27,449 nucleotides of DNA from Flemingiibacterium sp045644145 (GTDB lineage Bacteria > Bacillota > Clostridia > Oscillospirales > CAG-272): assembly GCA_045644145.1 (NCBI GenBank), contig JAZRGK010000054.1, forward strand, positions 1 to 27,449, given 5' to 3'. Below the pieces are notes generated by a model that saw only the letters and a list, made by a program, of their open reading frames with translations, was not told the DNA's origin and did no database searches. Positions within the stretch are counted from its first letter, which is position 1. Each line of letters begins with the position of its first letter. This document shows positions 7,113-15,239 of the stretch, one piece after another. The translations under genes and the position numbers were made by a program.

Positions 7113-7191
7113 GCGGTTCATAGTATGTAATAGAGAGCGAAGCCCCCGACAGGCGGGTGCGAAACTCTCATACGGGCACAGTGATGTGTCC
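7113..7191 (+). ncRNA. Structured RNA leader, family not recognised
   Basis: Upstream of the 48-residue peptide the sequence folds into two adjacent helices. The first is built from GTAT (7123-7126) with ATAC (7170-7173), then GAGAG (7133-7137) with CTCTC (7165-7169), then a purine-rich internal loop (CGAA opposite GAAA). It ends in GC-C-CCCG (7142-7148) paired with CGGG-T-GC (7154-7160) around an ACAGG loop. The second is GGGCACA (7174-7180) with TGTGTCC (7185-7191), capped by the GNRA tetraloop GTGA. No T-run follows, so it is not a terminator; the ribosome site GGAGG (7199-7203) lies eight bases further on. It resembles a cis-regulatory element, but I cannot match it to a known riboswitch class. 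Confidence 0.5.
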
Positions 7192-7209
7192 TTATCTTGG
7201 AGGATTACT

Positions 7210-7356
7210 ATGAACAACTGCCTTTGCAATATTTTCGACGACAAGTGCGTATGGATCATCATCATCGCTCTTCTCATCATCTTCAGCTGCGGCAACGGCT
7301 GCGGCACCGGCTACGGGAACTACAACAACGGCTGCGGTAACGGCTGCGGCTGCTAA
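7210..7356 (+). CDS. 48-residue Cys/Gly-rich membrane peptide
   Basis: A single-span peptide: a Cys-bearing N-terminus (NNCLCNIFDDKC), a strongly hydrophobic segment at residues 14-26, and a tail made of Gly, Cys, Asn and Tyr (CGNGCGTGYG, NGCGNGCGC). It contains eight Cys. GGAGG six bases before the ATG is an excellent ribosome site, and a strong terminator follows 11 bases after the stop, so this is a real small gene. It recalls the tiny Gly-rich, one-helix YjcZ/SscA-type sporulation peptides of Firmicutes, but the Cys richness differs and I do not claim homology. The Cys-rich tail could bind metal or cross-link. It is preceded by a structured leader. Confidence 0.75.
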   Translation: MNNCLCNIFDDKCVWIIIIALLIIFSCGNGCGTGYGNYNNGCGNGCGC

Positions 7357-7367
7357 CCTATAGGCTA

Positions 7368-7403
7368 AAAAAGCGTCTGCCGAGCGATCGGCAGGCGCTT
7401 TTT
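7368..7403 (+). terminator. Strong intrinsic terminator
   Basis: AAAAAGCG-TCTGCCGA and TCGGCAGG-CGCTTTTT form a stem of about 16 bp around a GCGA loop, ending in TTTTT. It closes the zinc-ribbon / leader / peptide unit. Confidence 0.85.
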
Positions 7404-7612
7404 GCGTATAGCTGTATTGTACCCCGCCATCAGCAGTTGCTTTTGTAAATACATCTATGGATCTCGCACACCGTCCTCATATTTAGCAATACTCGATTAT
7501 ACAGTCTACTGCACAATTGTAAATATGGTAACATTTTTGCAGGTAATTAATGCGTATATGCATAAAAAAGCTTAATTTATAGAAAATATTAGAAATTTTA
7601 TTTCGCAAAATA
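7404..7612. other. AT-rich intergenic stretch, nothing recognised
   Basis: Part of a 335-base gap without a gene. Apart from the terminator at its left and the promoter at its right I see no open reading frame with a ribosome site, no long inverted repeat and no tRNA-like fold. It becomes very AT-rich from about 7555 on, which may act as an UP-type element for the promoter at 7613. Confidence 0.5.
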
Positions 7613-7641
7613 TAGACAAGCGCCTGCAAATATGCTATAAT
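7613..7641 (+). promoter_or_regulatory. Promoter of the MBL-gltX-glnS run
   Basis: TAGACA (7613-7618) and TATAAT (7636-7641) with a 17-base spacer; the -10 is perfect. Transcription would start near 7648, giving a leader of about 44 bases before the ATG at 7692. Confidence 0.75.
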
Positions 7642-7691
7642 GTAATGTGGTATATTGTTTAAACACAGAGATTTTAGGCTGGTATCGAATA

Positions 7692-8327
7692 ATGAAGGTT
7701 TTAGTTTTACCGCTCGGTGAAATGAGCGTCAACTGTCTTGTAATATATGACGAAAGCACTCTCACGGGAGCTGTCGTAGACCCCGGCGGCGAGAACTGCA
7801 CGGAGAAAATCCTTTCAAAGTGCGAGTCAAGCGGCATTGCCGTAAAATATATTCTTCTCACCCACGCCCATTTCGACCATATGCTCTCTCTTGAAGCACT
7901 TCGCGAGGCAACAGGCGCCCCGCTCGCACTTCATGCACACGATGCAGATTCCCTGACAGATCCAAGCCTTACCTATATGGAGCAGTTTGCGGGGATCACC
8001 GAGGGCTGCAAGCCTGCGGAAATAACCCTTTGGGATGGAGATACCGTAGAACTTGGTGAAACAACTCTCACCGTAATGCATACACCCGGGCACACCATGG
8101 GCTCGGTATGCTACATGGCTGACGGTATCATTTTGACGGGCGATACGCTGTTTTGCGGCGGAATCGGACGAAGCGATCTGTACGGCGGCGACGAAATGGC
8201 ACTTAGAGATTCACTAAGAAAGCTTGTGCGGCTTGAGGGCGACTATAAATTATACCCGGGACACGGTTCAACAACCACGCTTTCAAAGGAACGTGCCGGA
8301 AACTTCTATTTACGACATTTATCATAA
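7692..8327 (+). CDS. Glyoxalase II-like metallo-beta-lactamase protein
   Basis: A 211-residue cytoplasmic hydrolase of the MBL fold, short glyoxalase II / YqgX-like branch. Zinc ligands are visible: THAHFDH (57-63), HTPGH (130-134), the bridging Asp in TGDT (149-152) and GHGS (190-193), where relatives usually read GHGP. The KVLVLPLGEMSVNCLV start is typical. The ATG at 7692 is chosen over an in-frame GTG at 7647 because the latter coincides with the predicted transcript start. The ribosome site is weak (AGGCTGG). Family members hydrolyse thioesters or related metabolites; the substrate here is unknown. It begins the run leading to gltX, whose start lies 26 bases after its stop. Confidence 0.85.
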   Translation: MKVLVLPLGEMSVNCLVIYDESTLTGAVVDPGGENCTEKILSKCESSGIAVKYILLTHAHFDHMLSLEALREATGAPLALHAHDADSLTDPSLTYMEQFAGITEGCKPAEITLWDGDTVELGETTLTVMHTPGHTMGSVCYMADGIILTGDTLFCGGIGRSDLYGGDEMALRDSLRKLVRLEGDYKLYPGHGSTTTLSKERAGNFYLRHLS

Positions 8328-8353
8328 AGCTTTTTATGAAAGGAATAATAAAG

Positions 8354-10039
8354 ATGGACAACAACTATTTAGCAGAATTACTTTTCCCTAATATAAAAAC
8401 GCTTCCCGAGGATATGGAAGCACGCTATCCCGCGCGCCAGCTTCCCGAGGGCGCAAAGGTAACACGTTTCGCTCCAAGCCCCACGGGATTCGTTCACTTC
8501 GGCGGACTTTTCCCCTCTACAGTAGGAGAACGTCTTGCGCATCAGAGCGGCGGCGTGTTTTATCTGCGTATAGAGGATACAGACGCAAAGCGTGAGGTTG
8601 AGGGCGCGGCAGAGGGCCTTATAAAGACTCTTGCCACCTACGGAATATGCTTCGACGAAGGCGCTATCCTTGACGAAAGCGGAAATGTATCCGATCACGG
8701 TGCATACGGCCCTTACAAGCAAAGCCAGCGTGCTGAGATCTATCAAACCTACGCCAAACAGCTTATCCGCGAGGGCAAGGCTTACCCCTGCTTCACCACA
8801 GAAGAAGAATTAAACGAGCTTTCTCAGGTAAACAAGAAGGAAGAACTGAAAAATACCGACTGGCAGGCGGAAGCCGAAGCAAAGCGCGCGGAAATGCTGG
8901 CTCGCCGCAATTTCACCATAGAGGAAGTTGAGGAGCACCTTAAAGCAGGTCATCCTTTCGTAATCCGCCTTCTGGCAGACGGCGATCCGGAGAAAAAGAC
9001 CAAGTTCACCGACCTTATAAAAGGTAACATCGAGGTACCCGAAAACGACGAGGATTTCGTGCTCCTCAAATCCGACGGAATCCCCACCTATCACTTCGCT
9101 CACGCGGTGGACGATCATCTTATGGGTACTACCCACGTTATCCGCGGCGAGGAATGGCTCCCCAGCCTTGCTAAGCACATCATGTTGTTCCGCTTCCTCG
9201 GATTCAAGCTTCCGAAGTATATGCATATCGCTCAGATAATGAAGCTTGACGAATCCGGCAACAAAAAAAAGCTGTCAAAGCGCGACATGGGCGCAAACAT
9301 GGACGACTATACCCGAATGGGCTACTGCCCCGAGGCGGTATGCGAGTACATCATGACGCTTCTCAACTCAAACTACGAGGAATGGCACGCACAGAATACG
9401 GACAAGCCCTATACCGACTTCCCCTTCAATATAAAGAAAATGTCCACTTCCGGCTGTCTGTTTGATTTCGACAAGCTGAATGACGTTTCCAAGAACGTAA
9501 TTTCAAGAATGGATGCAAAATATGTTACCGAAAAGGTAACAGAGTGGGCGCTTGCCTTTGATACCGATTTCGGTAAAGTATTAGCGGCTGACCCTCTGTA
9601 TGCCGAGAAGATCTTCGCTATCGGCAGAGGCGGAAAGAAGCCCCGTAAGGATCTCGCTACATGGGCAGATGCAAAGCCATATATGGGCTTCTTCTACGAC
9701 GAGTTTTACGCCATCGAGGATGCATATCCCGAGAATTTTGACAAGAACGACATCAAGGCAACTCTCGAAAAATTCCTTGAAACCTACGATGCGGCTGACG
9801 ACATGAACGTGTGGTTTGACAAGGTAAAAGCAATCGCGGACGCGCTGGGATTCGCATCCGATATGAAAGCATATAAGGCTGATCCCGCTGCGTTCAAGGG
9901 AAGTGTCGCTGACATCAGCATGTTCATCCGTTTTGCCGTTACAGGCAAGATGAACGCCCCCGATCTTTACACCGTTATGCAGATAATCGGCAAGGAAAAT
10001 ACCGCCGCAAGAATAAATGCGATGATAAGCACACTTTAA
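8354..10039 (+). CDS. gltX: Glutamate--tRNA ligase (GluRS), long form
   Basis: A 561-residue class I aminoacyl-tRNA synthetase that charges tRNA-Glu. The first signature reads PSPTGFVHFGG (41-51), with HFGG where most bacterial GluRS have HIGG. LRIEDTDAKRE follows in the Glu/ATP pocket, and the second signature KLSKRDMGA lies near residue 305. The protein is longer than the usual 460-500 residues. The extra length appears spread between an insertion after the first signature and the C-terminal anticodon-binding half. The ATG at 8354 has AAAGGA nine bases upstream; an ATG at 8336 lies before that site and is not used. Directly followed by glnS (34-base gap), so the two synthetases are probably co-expressed. 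Confidence 0.9.
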   Translation: MDNNYLAELLFPNIKTLPEDMEARYPARQLPEGAKVTRFAPSPTGFVHFGGLFPSTVGERLAHQSGGVFYLRIEDTDAKREVEGAAEGLIKTLATYGICFDEGAILDESGNVSDHGAYGPYKQSQRAEIYQTYAKQLIREGKAYPCFTTEEELNELSQVNKKEELKNTDWQAEAEAKRAEMLARRNFTIEEVEEHLKAGHPFVIRLLADGDPEKKTKFTDLIKGNIEVPENDEDFVLLKSDGIPTYHFAHAVDDHLMGTTHVIRGEEWLPSLAKHIMLFRFLGFKLPKYMHIAQIMKLDESGNKKKLSKRDMGANMDDYTRMGYCPEAVCEYIMTLLNSNYEEWHAQNTDKPYTDFPFNIKKMSTSGCLFDFDKLNDVSKNVISRMDAKYVTEKVTEWALAFDTDFGKVLAADPLYAEKIFAIGRGGKKPRKDLATWADAKPYMGFFYDEFYAIEDAYPENFDKNDIKATLEKFLETYDAADDMNVWFDKVKAIADALGFASDMKAYKADPAAFKGSVADISMFIRFAVTGKMNAPDLYTVMQIIGKENTAARINAMISTL

Positions 10040-10073
10040 AACAAACGCTTTAATAAAATCAAGGAGAATTATC

Positions 10074-11726
10074 ATGGCTATCGAAGCTTCAAATTTTATA
10101 GAAGAATTTATAAACGAAGACCTTGCCGAGGGTAAGGTTACAACCGTCCACACACGTTTTCCGCCTGAGCCTAACGGCTATCTTCACATAGGTCACTGCA
10201 AGGCGCTTGCTATCGACTTCGGTACGGCGAAAAAGTACGGTGGCATGTGCAATCTCCGCATGGACGACACCAACCCCGCAAAAGAGGACACCGAGTACGT
10301 TGACGCCATCAAGGAAGACATCCACTGGCTTGGCTTTGACTGGGAAGACCGCTTCTTCTACGGCTCCGACTATTTTGACAAGGACTACGAATACGCTGTT
10401 GAGCTTATTAAAAAGGGACTTGCATATGTGTGCGAGTTAAGCGCTGACCAGATGGACGAGTACCGCGGCGATCTGCAGAATCCTGCGAAATCTCCCTGGC
10501 GCGACCGTCCCATGGAAGAAAACCTTGACCTTTTCGAGCGCATGAAGAACGGCGAGTTCCCGGACGGAAAGTATACTCTCCGCGCAAAGATCGACTTAGC
10601 TTCGGGCAACTTCTGGCTCCGTGACCCCGTAATCTACCGTATCAAGCATATGCATCACCACCGTCACGGCGACAAGTGGTGCATCTACCCCACCTACGAT
10701 TTTGCGCATCCCATTCAGGACGCACTTGAGGGCATCACACACTCCCTCTGCTCCCTTGAATTTGAGATTCACCGTCCACTTTACAACTGGGTAATTGAGA
10801 ACGTCAGTGTTCCTCACAAGCCCCGTCAGATCGAGTTTGCGCGACTCAACATCACAAACACCGTGCTTTCCAAGCGCTTCTTGCGCGGACTTGTGGAAAG
10901 CGGTATGATGGACGGCTGGGACGATCCCCGTATGCCTACTCTTTGCGGACTCCGCCGCCGCGGTTATACCGGCGCATCCATCGTTGATTTCTGCGGACGC
11001 ATCGGCGTTGCGAAATCCGACAGCCTTGTTGACCTTCGTCTTCTTGAGGCGTGCATCCGCGACGAGCTTAACGAAACAGCACCCCGAAGAGTTGCGGTGC
11101 TTGACCCTATCAAGGTCATAATCGACAACTATCCCGAGGACAAGTGCGAAACCTTCCAGCTTCCCAATCATCCTCAGCACCCAGAAATGGGCACAAGAGA
11201 GGTTAAGTTCACCCGTGAGCTTTACATCGACGCCGAGGACTTCGCCGAGGTTCCGCCCCCGAAGTTCTTCCGCTTAAAGCCCGACGGCGAGGTTCGTCTT
11301 ATGGGCGCGTATATCATAAAGTGCGGCGAGATTATTAAGAATGCCGATGGAAGCATCAAGGAAATCCACGCAACAGCAGACCTTGAAACAGGCAACGGAA
11401 ATCCCGTTGACGGCAGAAAGATCAAGGGCACTATCCACTGGCTGTCCGCGGGAAATACTGTTAATGCCGAGGTTGTGCTTTACGAGAATCTTCTCACACT
11501 TGAGGACCCATCAAAGCTTCCCGAGGATAAGCAGTATACCGATTATATCAACCCGAATAGCAAGACCGTGCTGAAAAACGCCAAGCTGGAGCCCTCTCTC
11601 GCGGATGCAAAGCCCGGTGATAAATTCCAGTTTGTTCGTACCGGTTATTTCTGCGCCGACACCAAGAATCCCGGCGTTTTCAACCGTGTTGTAACCCTTA
11701 AAGACGGCTACAAGCCTGCAAAATAA
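10074..11726 (+). CDS. glnS: Glutamine--tRNA ligase (GlnRS)
   Basis: A 550-residue class I synthetase that charges tRNA-Gln directly. It shows the GlnRS form of the first signature, PPEPNGYLHIGHCKA (30-44), then LRMDDTNPAKE, the RIKHMHHHRHGDKW region, YDFAHPIQDALEGITHSLC, and the second signature NTVLSKRFL (about 260-268). The C-terminal two beta-barrels (from about residue 340) carry the anticodon contacts. No YqeY-like extension is present, and the length fits E. coli GlnRS. The start is backed by AAGGAG. Most Firmicutes lack GlnRS and use GatCAB; Clostridia that have it probably received it by transfer. The pairing with gltX suggests coordinated supply of Glu- and Gln-tRNA. Confidence 0.95.
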   Translation: MAIEASNFIEEFINEDLAEGKVTTVHTRFPPEPNGYLHIGHCKALAIDFGTAKKYGGMCNLRMDDTNPAKEDTEYVDAIKEDIHWLGFDWEDRFFYGSDYFDKDYEYAVELIKKGLAYVCELSADQMDEYRGDLQNPAKSPWRDRPMEENLDLFERMKNGEFPDGKYTLRAKIDLASGNFWLRDPVIYRIKHMHHHRHGDKWCIYPTYDFAHPIQDALEGITHSLCSLEFEIHRPLYNWVIENVSVPHKPRQIEFARLNITNTVLSKRFLRGLVESGMMDGWDDPRMPTLCGLRRRGYTGASIVDFCGRIGVAKSDSLVDLRLLEACIRDELNETAPRRVAVLDPIKVIIDNYPEDKCETFQLPNHPQHPEMGTREVKFTRELYIDAEDFAEVPPPKFFRLKPDGEVRLMGAYIIKCGEIIKNADGSIKEIHATADLETGNGNPVDGRKIKGTIHWLSAGNTVNAEVVLYENLLTLEDPSKLPEDKQYTDYINPNSKTVLKNAKLEPSLADAKPGDKFQFVRTGYFCADTKNPGVFNRVVTLKDGYKPAK

Positions 11727-11764
11727 GCATATCTTTACGACTTTTTAACTAAAGGAGAACAAAA

Positions 11765-13729
11765 ATGAAAAAACTAACCGTTTTTCTCTGTGTACTCTTA
11801 GCACTTTCCGTTCTTCCCCTCTCTGCTTCATCTAACGGCTTCCCTCGAGCTTTCTGGTCTTTAAACGACAAATACATTGCGGCTCTTGATGCAGGCGATG
11901 ATGCGGCAGTGGTGACATATGCAACCCAGATATGCGCGCTCTTTGAGGGGCGTACTGACGAGATTGCAGCCAGCAATTTGGCTTACAAATACTACGAGCT
12001 TGCCAATTCCCATGACTGCCTCGGAAATTATGAGGCGGCAAGCGAAGCATATGCAAGATCTATCCCCTATCTGGAACTGCTTTCAAACTACGGCATTGAC
12101 GCAAGCGAAAACATTAAAATAGCTTCCACAAAGTCAAAGCTTTATGAGAGCACTCTCGATCTCTACCGTACCACATACGGTTATCAGACGTATTTCGGTG
12201 CAATCAACGAAAAAAGAATGGGCATCCTTTACGGTGTTAACCACGACGGCGGCACTCAGGAGAAAATGACCGGCGATTCGCTTGTTCTGATATATCAGAA
12301 CTTCTGGGACTCCACTATAATCCCCTTTAACAAAATTCAGCTTGCCAATGCCGCGGCAGAAGGATGTGCGGTGGAGTTCGCGCTGAATCTTCCCGGCGAG
12401 GGCTCTGATGTCACCAAGATTTTGACAAGCACTGACTATATAATGACCATCATAGAGATGTTAAACGAGGTGGACACACCCATATTCCTTCGATTTGCGG
12501 CTGAAATGGATGTGTGGACAACACAGTGCGATCCCGATGATTTTATCGCCGCATTTCGTTATGTTGCCGACCTTGTTCATGCCAACACCGACCACGTTGC
12601 TATGGTATGGAGCCCCACATACGCATCCGGATGGAATATCAACAAGCATGATTTTTATCCAGGTGACGAATATGTGGACTGGATAGGCGTTTCCCTCTAT
12701 TTGCAGACATACTTCAACGCAAGGGATAATTGGTCAAAGCAGGAAAAAATAGCACTTCCCTGCTTCTACGGCGGTGACGCGGCAAATCCCGTAAAGATAA
12801 TGGAAGACCTCATAGAAACCTACGGTGACCGCAAGCCATTTATCATCTCGGAATCCGGTGCATCTCACACATGGAACAAACTTAACGGCGAGTCTGTAAG
12901 TAAGGATACCACCGCATGGGCAGTTCACAGACTGACCATGATGTATAAGTATCTGCCTATGGCGTATCCGCAGATAAAGGCTATCGCTCATTTTGACAAG
13001 ATAATGCCTAATGAGAATTGCTACTTCGCGCTTGACATAAATCCGACGCTTCAGGCAACATATCTTAATCTCGTCAAGGATGATGCTTTCATTCAGAACT
13101 CATACAACGACGAGGCCAACTCCACCTACGAAAAGCTCCCCGATGTGTTCCTCGCCGAACAGTGTATTACCGAATTTCGTACAATGGCTATGTACTACGG
13201 TCATGACAACGTGACTGTAACATATCTCGTAGACGGAGTAACGGTTGCATCAAGCGCGACACTTCCCTATACCGTAAGCGTTGATCTGTCAAGCTATACC
13301 GTTGGCAACCACACGCTGACGATACGCGCTGAGGAAAACAGCGTGCTTCTCGGTGAGCACAGCTACACAATGTCACTTGCAGAAGCCGTTGATATTTATA
13401 TAAACGGAGAGTTACTTGACTTTGCCCAAAAGCCCGTTATAGTTGAGGGAACAACACTCGTTCCGCTCCGCGCCATCGTCGAAAAGCTTGGCGGCAAGGT
13501 TGAGTGGATCAACGAAACCCGTGAAATTATCATCACAGATGAATCCACCGAAATAAATCTGCGTATCGGAAGCTACGATATGCTAACAAACGGCGTGACA
13601 TCCACCTTGCTCGTTCCTGCAAGACTTATCAATTCCACAACATATATCCCCCTGCGCGCAGTATCCGAGGCGATGAAAGCAAGCGTTGCATGGCACGGTG
13701 AAACAAGATCAATTACAATAGACAAGTAA
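11765..13729 (+). CDS. Secreted GH26-like glycosidase with stalk-type C-terminus
   Basis: A 654-residue exported protein. Signal peptide at residues 1 to about 21 (MKKLTVFLCVLLALSVLPLS, then ASS). Residues about 30-130 are helical and TPR-like (YYELANSHDCLGNYEAASEAYARSI). Residues about 150-440 resemble the GH26 beta-mannanase barrel: FLRFAAEMD (242-249) at the acid/base position, MVWSPTYASGWN, YPGDEYVDWIGVSLY, and ISESGAS (361-367) at the nucleophile. Candidate catalytic Glu are E247 and E363. Residues about 480-540 form an Ig-like domain, and 540-654 a copper-amine-oxidase N-terminal-type repeat (GTTLVPLRA, then TTYIPLRAVSEA), common at the C-terminus of clostridial exported proteins. AAAGGAG precedes the ATG. 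Probable role: polysaccharide cleavage outside the cell; substrate inferred. Confidence 0.75.
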   Translation: MKKLTVFLCVLLALSVLPLSASSNGFPRAFWSLNDKYIAALDAGDDAAVVTYATQICALFEGRTDEIAASNLAYKYYELANSHDCLGNYEAASEAYARSIPYLELLSNYGIDASENIKIASTKSKLYESTLDLYRTTYGYQTYFGAINEKRMGILYGVNHDGGTQEKMTGDSLVLIYQNFWDSTIIPFNKIQLANAAAEGCAVEFALNLPGEGSDVTKILTSTDYIMTIIEMLNEVDTPIFLRFAAEMDVWTTQCDPDDFIAAFRYVADLVHANTDHVAMVWSPTYASGWNINKHDFYPGDEYVDWIGVSLYLQTYFNARDNWSKQEKIALPCFYGGDAANPVKIMEDLIETYGDRKPFIISESGASHTWNKLNGESVSKDTTAWAVHRLTMMYKYLPMAYPQIKAIAHFDKIMPNENCYFALDINPTLQATYLNLVKDDAFIQNSYNDEANSTYEKLPDVFLAEQCITEFRTMAMYYGHDNVTVTYLVDGVTVASSATLPYTVSVDLSSYTVGNHTLTIRAEENSVLLGEHSYTMSLAEAVDIYINGELLDFAQKPVIVEGTTLVPLRAIVEKLGGKVEWINETREIIITDESTEINLRIGSYDMLTNGVTSTLLVPARLINSTTYIPLRAVSEAMKASVAWHGETRSITIDK

Positions 13730-13744
13730 AAAGGAGTAATACCA

Positions 13745-15022
13745 ATGGCTTACAAGATAAATACCAATTGCGTGCAGGCAGGCTACACCCCCGGAAACGG
13801 CGAAGCACGTGTACTGCCTATCTATCAGTCTACCACCTTCAAATATGAGTCCAGCGAACAGATGGGACGGCTTTTCGACCTTTCCGAAAGCGGATATTTC
13901 TATACCCGTCTGCAGAATCCTACAAATGATGCTGTAGCGGCAAAGATATGCGCTCTCGAGGGAGGTGCGGCGGCTATGCTCACATCCTCCGGTCAGGCGG
14001 CAACCTTCTTCTCACTGTTCACCATTCTCGGCGCAGGCGACCATATCGTGGCGTCCTCTGCGATATACGGCGGAAGCTTCAACCTTATCGCCGTAACCAT
14101 GAAACGCATGGGAATTGATGCGACATTCGTTCATCCCGACATCACCGAGGAAGAGCTTGCGGCGACCTTCAAGCCCAACACCAAGGCTGTGTTTGCAGAA
14201 ACTCTGGCCAATCCGGCACTTATCGTGCTTGATATCGAAAAATTCGCCCGCCAGGCTCACTCCCACGGCGTTCCGCTTATAATCGACAATACATTCCCCA
14301 CCCCCATCAACTGCAATCCCTTCAAGTTCGGCGCGGATATCGTTATCCACTCCACCACCAAGTATATGGACGGTCACGCAACCGCGGTTGGCGGATGCAT
14401 CGTTGATTCCGGCAACTTCGACTGGCTTGCACACGCCGACAAGTTCCCCGGTCTTTGCACTCCCGACGATTCCTACCACGGTGTGACTTATGCCAAGGAT
14501 TTCGGCAAGGGCGGCTATATCACCAAGGCAACTGCACAGTTAATGCGTGACTTGGGTTCGATTCAGTCCCCACAGAATGCGTTCCTTCTTAATCTTGGTC
14601 TTGAAACGCTCCACCTGCGCGTTAAGCGCCACTGCGAAAACGCACAGACCGTGGCGGAGTATCTTGAAAAATCCTACAAGGTTACATGGGTAAACTACCC
14701 CGGACTTAAATCCAGCAAATACTACGATTTGGCGCAAAAATATCTCCCGAACGGTTCCTCCGGCGTTATCTCCTTCGGTGTTAAGGGCGGACGCGAGGCG
14801 GCTACCAAGTTCATGGACAGCCTTAAGCTCGGCGCTATCGTAACCCACGTTGCGGATGCACGCACATGTCTCCTGCATCCCGCAAGCACCACCCACCGTC
14901 AGATGACTGACGAGCAGCTTACCAAAGCAGGCGTTCTGCCGGATCTTATCCGTCTTTCGGTTGGTATCGAGGATGTTTCCGATATTATCGAGGACATCGA
15001 GCAGGCACTTGCAAAAATGTAA
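13745..15022 (+). CDS. metY: O-acetylhomoserine sulfhydrylase (PLP-dependent)
   Basis: A 425-residue cytoplasmic enzyme of the Cys/Met-metabolism PLP family, long (MetY) branch. It makes homocysteine from O-acetylhomoserine and sulfide, or cysteine from O-acetylserine. The PLP lysine is K206 in HSTTKYMDGH. D181 in IIDNTF pairs with the pyridine nitrogen, the phosphate-site SSGQA lies at 81-85, and YTRLQNPT (53-60) supplies the partner-subunit contact. The extra segment with FPGLCTPDDSYHG (about 230-242) separates MetY from shorter cystathionine enzymes. The C-terminal RLSVGIED is the usual end. An AAGGAG site precedes the ATG and only 15 bases separate it from the glycosidase gene. It closes the unit, followed by a terminator at 15030-15062. 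Confidence 0.92.
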   Translation: MAYKINTNCVQAGYTPGNGEARVLPIYQSTTFKYESSEQMGRLFDLSESGYFYTRLQNPTNDAVAAKICALEGGAAAMLTSSGQAATFFSLFTILGAGDHIVASSAIYGGSFNLIAVTMKRMGIDATFVHPDITEEELAATFKPNTKAVFAETLANPALIVLDIEKFARQAHSHGVPLIIDNTFPTPINCNPFKFGADIVIHSTTKYMDGHATAVGGCIVDSGNFDWLAHADKFPGLCTPDDSYHGVTYAKDFGKGGYITKATAQLMRDLGSIQSPQNAFLLNLGLETLHLRVKRHCENAQTVAEYLEKSYKVTWVNYPGLKSSKYYDLAQKYLPNGSSGVISFGVKGGREAATKFMDSLKLGAIVTHVADARTCLLHPASTTHRQMTDEQLTKAGVLPDLIRLSVGIEDVSDIIEDIEQALAKM

Positions 15023-15029
15023 TATTTTT

Positions 15030-15062
15030 ACCGCGCATCTTACGGTGCGCGGTATCTTTTTG
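15030..15062 (+). terminator. Intrinsic terminator after metY
   Basis: ACCGCGCA (15030-15037) and TGCGCGGT (15046-15053) form an 8-bp GC-rich stem with an 8-base loop, followed by ATCTTTTT. Confidence 0.85.
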
Positions 15063-15115
15063 TGTAAAATCAAACCGAAATCAAAAAATACCTGAAAATT
15101 TACAATTATCTATAG

Positions 15116-15141
15116 CAATTTTCTTAAAATTGTAGTATACT
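15116..15141 (+). promoter_or_regulatory. Possible secA promoter with overlapping inverted repeat
   Basis: TATACT (15136-15141) is a fair -10, without a good -35 at 16-18 bases. Directly before it lies a perfect 7-bp inverted repeat, CAATTTT (15116-15122) and AAAATTG (15126-15132), in the spacer region where a regulator could bind. A 14-base direct repeat, CCGAAATCAAAAAA, flanks the region at 15075-15088 and 15186-15199. The role is inferred. Confidence 0.35.
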
Positions 15142-15239
15142 ATTTATATGTATGCTTTTATGCGCCTTAAAATGGTGTATTTTACCCGAAATCAAAAAAC
15201 AACCTCAAAAAATACTCGTAAGAATACGGAGATGAACAT

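Noticed and set aside
7078..7209. N-terminal extension of the 48-residue peptide to 92 residues
   Set aside because: It would translate the structured leader; the ATG at 7210 has GGAGG at ideal spacing and the extension has no site.
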